A stretch of 31,804 nucleotides of DNA from a virus: IMG/VR virus record IMGVR_UViG_3300027969_000286, positions 1 to 31,804 of that record. The stretch is one strand, 5' to 3'. The translations under genes were made by a program, and so were the position numbers. Numbering within the stretch: the stretch's first letter is position 1; each line of letters begins with the position of its first letter. This document shows, in pieces, positions 25,226 to 30,881 of the stretch. The notes under the pieces are model-generated. The model worked only from the letters and a program-made list of their open reading frames with translations. It was not told the DNA's origin and searched no databases.

Positions 25226-25954
25226 ATGTTCAATTTCTTCTTTAAAAAATCAACTGTACACATAGATGTGTTTACATTCTTTCCGGGCATTATTGAATTG
25301 TTTCCAATTCGAGATGCAGACGAAATTATGCCCTCTTGGTTTAAAGCAGTCCCTACTAGTACAAAGTCTCCATCAGGATCTAGTGTTGCTACCGTGCGTA
25401 CTTGCCCGGGCATGGTAGAACTGTTTAAAGAAGGCATAATAATTCCTGCATGGTGCGATTTATATTTAGATTGGGCAAAAGGATCCTTATACAGTGAACC
25501 TGAAAACATGGGTAGTTCGCACCCAGACTGGCAATGGGATAAAAGTGCAGTATTTAAAGATTTTCATCATTTGAAAATAGGCAGTCCTTGGAAATTTAAA
25601 GAAAAAACTGGGTCTAAATTTATGATGACTAATTCTTGGTGGAATAAACCAGGGGTTAAACATTTTGTTCCTAACGGATTAATTGAATTTAAATATCAAC
25701 ACTCTTCTAACATTAATTTATGGATTCCTAAAACAGGATTTCCACAAAGCTACACAATAAATGCAGGAGAACCGCTATGTCAACTGATAAACATAGAGGG
25801 TAAGAAAATAAAATTTCATATGCATTACACAGATAAAGATAAAATTGATTGTGATGTTAATGATCACTTGTTTTCTCAAGTAGGGCAGTATTATAAAAGA
25901 AAAAAATTAATTCAAGAAAATTGTCCTAATTGGACTCCGGATACAAAAAAATAA
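25226..25954 (+). CDS. Uncharacterised phage protein, DUF6065-like family, copy C
   Basis: A 242-residue relative of the preceding pair but of a separate subtype shared with copy D. Points in common with D: F-P-I-x-x-A-x-x-x-M-P near 26-36, T-C60-P-G, G-I-I-I-P-A-W, S-H99-P, H-L-K-I-G-S-P-W-K-F-K-E-K-T-G, F-M-M-T-N-S-W-W, F-K-Y-Q-H-S-S and I-N-A-G-E-P. The common skeleton with A and B is Cys-Pro, G-x-I-I, H-x-x-x-Q, S-P-W or W-x-I-(K/R) and A-G-x-P. It begins 23 bases after copy B, the largest gap in this part of the operon, with only a weak ribosome site. The last ~30 residues are Lys-rich. Function unknown. Confidence 0.6.
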   Translation: MFNFFFKKSTVHIDVFTFFPGIIELFPIRDADEIMPSWFKAVPTSTKSPSGSSVATVRTCPGMVELFKEGIIIPAWCDLYLDWAKGSLYSEPENMGSSHPDWQWDKSAVFKDFHHLKIGSPWKFKEKTGSKFMMTNSWWNKPGVKHFVPNGLIEFKYQHSSNINLWIPKTGFPQSYTINAGEPLCQLINIEGKKIKFHMHYTDKDKIDCDVNDHLFSQVGQYYKRKKLIQENCPNWTPDTKK

Positions 25955-25955
25955 T

Positions 25956-26648
25956 ATGTTTACAATTTTTAGAAGACCTTCAAAAATTTATGTTGACTGT
26001 TTTACAGATTTAGAAGAACTGCCAAAGTTTTTTCCTATTCAACATGCTTCCGAACGAATGCCTGCATTTTGGAAAAATCTTCCAACTACTGTGCCTCATA
26101 TGGGACCGCAAAGGGGAACTATGAAAACATGTCCGGGAGTAAGTAGTTTGTACAGAACAGGATTTATAATTCAAAATTGGCATGATATGTGGGTCAGTGT
26201 TGATGGTAATACTCTTTCTTGGCAACCTCAGCCAGCGGCAGAATCGCACGAGCCTGGACAATGGGGTGATGCATTTAAAAATCATTATCATTTAAAACTA
26301 GTTAGCCCTTGGCGTATTAAAGAAAAAACTGGTGTTAAGTTTATGTTTACTAACACACTTTGGCACGATGAAGATTTTAAACCTAAAGTAGTGAACGGTA
26401 TAGTGGAATACAAATATCAGCATACTAGCAGTGTCAATATGCTTGTTCCTAAAAATATGTTTCCTAAATCTCAACTAATTCCTGCAGGTAAAGAACTAGT
26501 ACACATTGTACCGTTATCCGATAAAGATGTAGTAATCAAAATGCATGTAGTCAATGCAACAGAATTAAAAAAATTACAAAATTGGGTTTTTACATTTAAC
26601 GGTCATTATTTTAAACGTAAAAAATTATTACAAGACCGCGGAGAATAA
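25956..26648 (+). CDS. Uncharacterised phage protein, DUF6065-like family, copy D
   Basis: A 230-residue tandem paralogue of copy C: T-C-P-G-V-S, G-F-I-I-Q-N-W-H-D-M-W, E-S-H-E-P-G-Q-W, H-L-K-L-V-S-P-W-R-I-K-E-K-T-G, K-F-M-F-T-N, Y-K-Y-Q-H-T-S and I-P-A-G-K-E. Both C and D end in a basic Y-(Y/F)-K-R-K-K-L helix absent from A and B. One base separates it from C and one from the next oxygenase. The retention of four copies in a compact phage genome implies distinct roles or partners rather than a dosage effect. Function unknown. Confidence 0.6.
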   Translation: MFTIFRRPSKIYVDCFTDLEELPKFFPIQHASERMPAFWKNLPTTVPHMGPQRGTMKTCPGVSSLYRTGFIIQNWHDMWVSVDGNTLSWQPQPAAESHEPGQWGDAFKNHYHLKLVSPWRIKEKTGVKFMFTNTLWHDEDFKPKVVNGIVEYKYQHTSSVNMLVPKNMFPKSQLIPAGKELVHIVPLSDKDVVIKMHVVNATELKKLQNWVFTFNGHYFKRKKLLQDRGE

Positions 26649-26649
26649 A

Positions 26650-27282
26650 TTGAAAGAATTTACAGTTTCAACAACTTCTGGTGCATCTATAACAGGGATA
26701 TTTCCAATACCTGTTTATAAGAAAAATATTGGAAGAAAATTTACAAATTCTGAATTAAAAGCATCACAACCTGAAGCTTGGCATTTACGTCCAGGTAGTG
26801 ATAATGTTCGAGCTGACAGTACTTCAGTTCTTAATAGTCCTGCATTTTTTGGTCTTAAAAATTTTATTGACAATTGTTTGGCAGAGTTTTTAAAAGAAAT
26901 AATTGTGCCAGAAACTAAGTTTTCTTTATATGCTACACAAAGTTGGATTAATTTTAATAGAAAAGGTGACAGACATCATCAACATTTTCATTCGAATAGC
27001 ATAGTAAGTGGAGTGTTTTACCTTAATGCGCCTGAACCAAATTCAATTTCATTTCATATTCCCCAGCGACAATCTTGGCATATTCCAAATATACCAAATT
27101 GGTGGAATATGAGAAGTATTAGATTTCCTGTTTGTTCAGGTGATTTAGTTTTGTTTATGAGTGATCTAGAACACGGAGTAGACCCACAATCAAATGATGA
27201 AACTAGAGTTAGTCTTGCGTTTAATACTTGGTTTAAGGGTGAGATAGGAAGTAAAGAAGGATTGACATATTTGTCAAATTAA
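26650..27282 (+). CDS. Putative 2OG-Fe(II) oxygenase (HFH, S-x-x-S-G type)
   Basis: A 210-residue protein. G-I-F-P-I-P-V-Y opens the family domain; S-W-I-N-F-N-R-K-G-D-R leads to H112-F-H114-S-N-S117-I-V-S120-G-V-F-Y-L-N-A-P, then S-G-D-L-V-L-F-M, L-E-H175-G-V-D-P-Q and R186-V-S-L-A-F-N. It is a complete family signature, close to the leftward gene at 17309. The TTG start at 26650 is supported by GGAG seven bases upstream. Substrate unknown. Relatives in marine phage genomes are common in my memory but uncharacterised. Confidence 0.7.
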   Translation: MKEFTVSTTSGASITGIFPIPVYKKNIGRKFTNSELKASQPEAWHLRPGSDNVRADSTSVLNSPAFFGLKNFIDNCLAEFLKEIIVPETKFSLYATQSWINFNRKGDRHHQHFHSNSIVSGVFYLNAPEPNSISFHIPQRQSWHIPNIPNWWNMRSIRFPVCSGDLVLFMSDLEHGVDPQSNDETRVSLAFNTWFKGEIGSKEGLTYLSN

Positions 27283-27286
27283 TTAT

Positions 27287-27937
27287 ATGGCTCTTAGTAG
27301 TGTTGAAACTATCGATTTACAAAATATAGGTATTATAAAAGGCCATATCGATGACGATTCCTTAAATGTACTGCGAGCAGAAGTCATGGCTATTAAGGAA
27401 AACTTTAGCAGCGGTGTTCCTCACAACAAAGAACTTGCCGGCCATATTAGAAAAGAATTCTTACTATCTAAAAGTTGTAACAGTATAGAACCAATAGTAA
27501 TCGATTTGGCAACTCGCTATAACGAAAAATACAAGTATCCTATCTCAGATTTTGGAGTTCCTAGCGGTCAGCCTTATAAATTACAATTAGAAAGCCTATG
27601 GGTTAACTTTCAACAACGTTATGAGTTTAATCCGTTACATAGACATTCTGGTCTATATAGTTTTGTAATATGGTTGGAAATTCCTTATTTTTTAAATTTT
27701 GAACATTCTGTTAGTCCTGGAAAAGGTGCTATTGATAATAGAACTGGAATGTTTGAATTTACATATAATGATATATTAGGAGGAATACGAGGAGAATGTA
27801 TTGCAGTTGATAAAACTTACGAAGGCGATATAGTATTATTTCCAGCAGGTCTTCATCACATGGTACATCCTTTTTATAGTTCTGACAAATATAGAATCTC
27901 TGTGGCAGGAAATGTCACTGCTGTTAAACATGATTAA
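27287..27937 (+). CDS. Putative 2OG-Fe(II) oxygenase (HRHSG type)
   Basis: A 216-residue protein most like the gene at 21920: L-W-V-N-F-Q-Q-R-Y-E-F, then H118-R-H120-S-G-L-Y-S-F-V-I-W, D-I-V-L-F-P-A-G-L-H-H191, P-F-Y-S-S and Y-R203-I-S-V-A-G-N. The two are about 5 kb apart with other families between, so this is an old or translocated duplication rather than a simple tandem. The helical N-terminal half differs. Substrate unknown. Confidence 0.65.
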   Translation: MALSSVETIDLQNIGIIKGHIDDDSLNVLRAEVMAIKENFSSGVPHNKELAGHIRKEFLLSKSCNSIEPIVIDLATRYNEKYKYPISDFGVPSGQPYKLQLESLWVNFQQRYEFNPLHRHSGLYSFVIWLEIPYFLNFEHSVSPGKGAIDNRTGMFEFTYNDILGGIRGECIAVDKTYEGDIVLFPAGLHHMVHPFYSSDKYRISVAGNVTAVKHD

Positions 27938-28538
27938 TCAGCTATTCTCTACTCCAATATATGAGCATGACGGCACTATAGAGGAAATCTTTTTAGTCCA
28001 GAACGAAATAAAAACTATACTTCCTAAAATTCAGCAAACGGATGCATTTGAAAACCCTGCAGGTTGGAATGATGGGGTACAAACTAATATAAAATCAAGA
28101 TACAATACTATTGAAGATTTTCAAATGACTAATCTTTCAGCGTACATTGAAAAACATATTAGGAATTATATTAAGATGATCGGAGCATGGGAACCCATGC
28201 CTAATAAATTAGGTCATAGTTGGATAAATTTAGTATCTAAAGATCAGCGGCAGGATTGGCACCAACATCAAGATGCAACTATCTCTGGAACATATTATTA
28301 TCAAACATCTGGAACAGATGGAGACATAGTATTCGGGACTCCTAATCAGTTTGTTGAATTAGAATTATTTTCAATTGGATCAATGGTGAGTAAACAACAT
28401 GCTATACAACCAAAAAATGGAAAAATTGTGCTATTTCCAGGGTGGCTATCCCACAAAGTGGAACTCAACACCACTGACACTACTAGAATATCAATATCTT
28501 TTAACTATTTGAGAGACAATTTTAAAACCAAGACTTAG
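27930..28538 (+). CDS. Putative 2OG-Fe(II) oxygenase (HQH type)
   Basis: A 202-residue protein with the standard opening L-F-S-T-P-I-Y, S-W-I-N-L-V-S-K-D-Q-R, H111-Q-H113-Q-D-A-T-I-S119-G-T-Y-Y, K-I-V-L-F-P-G-W-L-S-H175-K-V-E-L-N and R186-I-S-I-S-F-N. Of the H-x-H-x-x-S-x-x-S-G motif the first Ser is Ala. ATG 27930 is chosen because it places the family opening at residue 3; an in-frame ATG at 27912 adds six residues and has its AGGA too close. Overlaps the previous gene by eight bases. It is the last oxygenase before the halogenase. Confidence 0.65.
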   Translation: MINQLFSTPIYEHDGTIEEIFLVQNEIKTILPKIQQTDAFENPAGWNDGVQTNIKSRYNTIEDFQMTNLSAYIEKHIRNYIKMIGAWEPMPNKLGHSWINLVSKDQRQDWHQHQDATISGTYYYQTSGTDGDIVFGTPNQFVELELFSIGSMVSKQHAIQPKNGKIVLFPGWLSHKVELNTTDTTRISISFNYLRDNFKTKT

Positions 28539-28540
28539 AG

Positions 28541-28555
28541 TCTGTACTAAACAGA
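28541..28555 (+). other. Small hairpin ahead of the halogenase promoter
   Basis: TCTGT and ACAGA form a five-base stem with loop ACTAA, three bases after the oxygenase stop. There is no T-run, so it is not a standard terminator. It could be an RNA processing or stabilising element, or chance. Confidence 0.3.
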
Positions 28556-28557
28556 TA

Positions 28558-28565
28558 GTTAAATA
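28558..28565 (+). promoter_or_regulatory. Late-promoter-like element for the halogenase
   Basis: GTTAAATA, six of eight matches to TATAAATA, 20 bases before the ATG at 28586 with AAGGA in between. The flanking 17 bases (28555-28571) are identical to those before the long fibre gene on the other strand, suggesting co-regulation of the halogenase with fibre expression. Confidence 0.5.
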
Positions 28566-28585
28566 TTAAAAAGGAACGATTAACA

Positions 28586-30205
28586 ATGAAAAATACTATT
28601 AATAAAATTATTATTGTAGGAGGCGGGTCAGCTGGCTGGATGACCGCGGCTACGTTATCACACGAATTTCCAGATAAAGAAATTGCCCTAGTAGAATCTC
28701 CAGATGTTCCAATTATAGGTGTTGGCGAATCTACTCTTGGAACTATTAATCAATATCTAGGACTACTAGGATTAGAAGATAAAGATTGGATGGAATATTG
28801 TAATGCCACTTATAAACTATCCATTAAATTTACGGATTTTTACGAACGTGGCCAAGAGTTTTATTATCCGTTTGGTGTAAAGGATATGCAAAATTGTCAA
28901 CAAGGCATTGCCGATTGGTATGTTAAAAAGACGTTAAATCCCGAAACTCCTAGTTTAGACTTTTATGAAAGTTTTTATAGTAGTATGCCGTTTATTTTAA
29001 ACAGCAAAATATACGATAATGCTGACGGGCAACTACCGGGTTTTAGTTTTAAAAACGATGCCGCTTATCATATGGATGCTACCTTATTTGGAGAATTTTT
29101 AAGAGAACGCTACTGCGAACCACGTGGTGTAGTGCATATTAAAGAACACATCAGTGAAGTACTGTTAAATGAAGAAGGTGAAGTTCATGCTTTAGTCTTG
29201 GGTAACGGCGATAGTATAGAAGCAGACTTGTACATTGACTGCTCTGGATTCAGAGCATTGCTGATAGAAGGTGCTATGAAAGTGAATTTTACTTCTTTTG
29301 AAAATATATTACCAAACAATCGTGCATGGGCTGTTCAAGTTCCTTATGAAGACAAAGAACTTGAAATGGAAAATACAACTGATTGTGTTGCAATAGATAA
29401 CGGGTGGGTTTGGAATATTCCTTTGTACAACAGAATTGGCAAGGGTTATGTATTTTCTAGTAAATTTGTTTCCGAAGACGACGCATTAGAAGAATTCAAA
29501 CAGTTTATAATGTCTCGTATGAAAGTTAAAAGAACTAGAGAACAAGTAGATGCTTTAGAATTTAGACTAATAAAAATTAAAAACGGAGTCCATGATAGAT
29601 GCTGGCATAAAAATGTTGTAGCTGTTGGACTGTCCTATGGGTTTATTGAACCTTTAGAAAGTACGGGTTTGTTAAGTGTACAGGAAATCTTATTAAAATT
29701 GTGCAGCACACTACATTTTAAAACAACAAATAAAATTCATATTGATAATTTTAATCATGTTGTTAGTGGAATCATGCATAATTTCAAATATTTTGTTGCA
29801 TATCATTTTACATTAAGCTCACGTAGAGATACACCGTATTGGAAACATGTTACTGAAAATATTGAAATGGAAAGTGAAATGTTGTTGCCTGGTGACCCTA
29901 AATCACGTACTCAGGTTGGAGAATTAGCTGCACGACTAATACAACAACATCATATTCCTGGAGATTTTTCAATGGGTGGTATTCCTGATATCTTTGTAGG
30001 GATGAATACTCTGCCTGTAAACCCTACCCAACTAAAAATTATGAATCAGATATTGCTTGGAAGAAATGGGTCAGCTCCTGAATTCTTTAATAATCAAACT
30101 CAAGATTATTGGAATCAGAAAAAAGAATATATTAATGGCCTAGCTTCTACAGCTCCTAGTCATTATCAATATCTCAAAGAAAATATATACAATAATAAAG
30201 AATAA
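28586..30205 (+). CDS. Flavin-dependent tryptophan halogenase family protein
   Basis: A 539-residue protein, the same length class as PrnA (538). FADH2 site G12-x-G14-x-x-G17-W near the N-terminus, then G-V-G-E-S-T-L-G-T-I. Catalytic lysine K77 in A-T-Y-K-L-S-I-K-F corresponds to PrnA Lys79; W274-V-W276-N-I278-P279 is the W-x-W-x-I-P motif that separates halogenases from monooxygenases; E358 in L-E-S-T-G-L corresponds to PrnA Glu346. All key residues are intact, so it should make HOCl/HOBr-derived Lys haloamine and halogenate an aromatic or other electron-rich substrate, using FADH2, O2 and halide. No flavin reductase is seen in the window, so reduced flavin must come from the host. It ends the rightward run at a strong terminator. 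Substrate unknown. Confidence 0.88.
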   Translation: MKNTINKIIIVGGGSAGWMTAATLSHEFPDKEIALVESPDVPIIGVGESTLGTINQYLGLLGLEDKDWMEYCNATYKLSIKFTDFYERGQEFYYPFGVKDMQNCQQGIADWYVKKTLNPETPSLDFYESFYSSMPFILNSKIYDNADGQLPGFSFKNDAAYHMDATLFGEFLRERYCEPRGVVHIKEHISEVLLNEEGEVHALVLGNGDSIEADLYIDCSGFRALLIEGAMKVNFTSFENILPNNRAWAVQVPYEDKELEMENTTDCVAIDNGWVWNIPLYNRIGKGYVFSSKFVSEDDALEEFKQFIMSRMKVKRTREQVDALEFRLIKIKNGVHDRCWHKNVVAVGLSYGFIEPLESTGLLSVQEILLKLCSTLHFKTTNKIHIDNFNHVVSGIMHNFKYFVAYHFTLSSRRDTPYWKHVTENIEMESEMLLPGDPKSRTQVGELAARLIQQHHIPGDFSMGGIPDIFVGMNTLPVNPTQLKIMNQILLGRNGSAPEFFNNQTQDYWNQKKEYINGLASTAPSHYQYLKENIYNNKE

Positions 30206-30231
30206 AAAAAGCCGCATTAAGCGGCTTTTTT
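30204..30231. terminator. Bidirectional Rho-independent terminator
   Basis: Stem AGCCGC (30210-30215) and GCGGCT (30221-30226) with loop ATTAA, flanked by seven A on the left and a run of six T on the right. It works for the halogenase transcript from the left and for the convergent minus-strand genes from the right. The only clear terminator in the window. Confidence 0.9.
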
Positions 30232-30248
30232 GTATATGAGTTATAATC

Positions 30249-30590
30249 TTATGCGTCAGGTCTTACTGATACGTTAGTTGGCACGGGCATTGCTCCGCCA
30301 ACATCCGGATCTTGTACCATTGCTACCATACGAATGGTATCTTCTTTTTGTAATTGTAAACAACTTTTTAAAACTAGCGTATCAAATATTCTCATCTTGT
30401 CAGCAGGGATTGGATCAGTCCAGTTAGGGTCATCTAATCTTCTTTTAATTTCTTTTGTTGCAATATCTACCATGGCTTCTTGCAGGCGAGCAGTGATAAA
30501 ATCATCTATGTGCTGGTGTGGATTAACATATTTCCAAGCTAGTGCTTTATACTGTGCATCAGTTACATCTACTCTAAATGTTCTAGACAT
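30249..30590 (-). CDS. Small uncharacterised protein, paralogue of its neighbour
   Basis: A 113-residue mostly helical protein. F-R-V-D-V-T-D-A-Q, then I-D-D-F, A-M-V-D-I-A-T-K-E-I-K-R-R-L-D-D-P and P-A-D-K. The same frame of residues appears in the 81-aa gene upstream (I-F-D-L-T-D-T-E, A-M-D-E-I-V-Q-M-E, R-M-L-S-D-P, M-P-S-D-R). The extra C-terminal 30 residues are Pro/Val-rich. I recall similar short proteins beside tail-fibre genes of aquatic phages; their role is not known. AAGGA eight bases before the ATG. The terminator follows 18 bases after its stop. Confidence 0.6.
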   Translation of the reverse strand: MSRTFRVDVTDAQYKALAWKYVNPHQHIDDFITARLQEAMVDIATKEIKRRLDDPNWTDPIPADKMRIFDTLVLKSCLQLQKEDTIRMVAMVQDPDVGGAMPVPTNVSVRPDA

Positions 30591-30601
30591 GTTATTGTTC
30601 C

Positions 30602-30847
30602 TTATCCTTGTTCTCGTTCAGCCGCAAGTTGAATATTGGCATTCATAACAATCTGATTTCTGTCCGATGGCATTGTTTCAATAGTAGGGTCACTTAACAT
30701 TCGTGAAGTCTCCATTTGAACAATTTCGTCCATTGCTGTGTTTGCTTTCCAATGACAGATATTTTCAATATAATCCATTGGATTCAAAGCGATATGTTTC
30801 AAAACCATTGTTTCAGTATCAGTTAAATCAAATATAATTTGCGGCAT
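30602..30847 (-). CDS. Small uncharacterised protein beside a tail fibre gene
   Basis: An 81-residue helical protein starting M-P-Q-I-I-F-D-L-T-D-T-E, with a conserved A-M-D-E-I-V segment also found in its larger neighbour. No enzymatic motif. GAGG six bases upstream of the ATG. A late-promoter-like GATAAATA at 30881-30874 overlaps the end of the fibre gene. Location suggests a fibre-linked accessory or chaperone, which is inference. Confidence 0.6.
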   Translation of the reverse strand: MPQIIFDLTDTETMVLKHIALNPMDYIENICHWKANTAMDEIVQMETSRMLSDPTIETMPSDRNQIVMNANIQLAAEREQG

Positions 30848-30873
30848 TTCAATCCTCGTTCTTTAAGTATGTA

Positions 30874-30881
30874 TATTTATC
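30874..30881 (-). promoter_or_regulatory. Late-promoter-like element for the two small genes
   Basis: GATAAATA on the minus strand, seven of eight matches to TATAAATA, 26 bases before the ATG at 30847, overlapping the last codons of the fibre gene. Confidence 0.5.

Noticed and set aside
25129-25509. Minus-strand frame of 126 codons across copies B and C
   Set aside because: It opposes two well-supported paralogous genes and has no ribosome site or recognisable motif.
16803-30205. Secondary-metabolite biosynthetic cluster
   Set aside because: No synthase, NRPS, PKS, precursor peptide, transporter or flavin reductase is seen; only tailoring-type enzymes and an unknown family are present.
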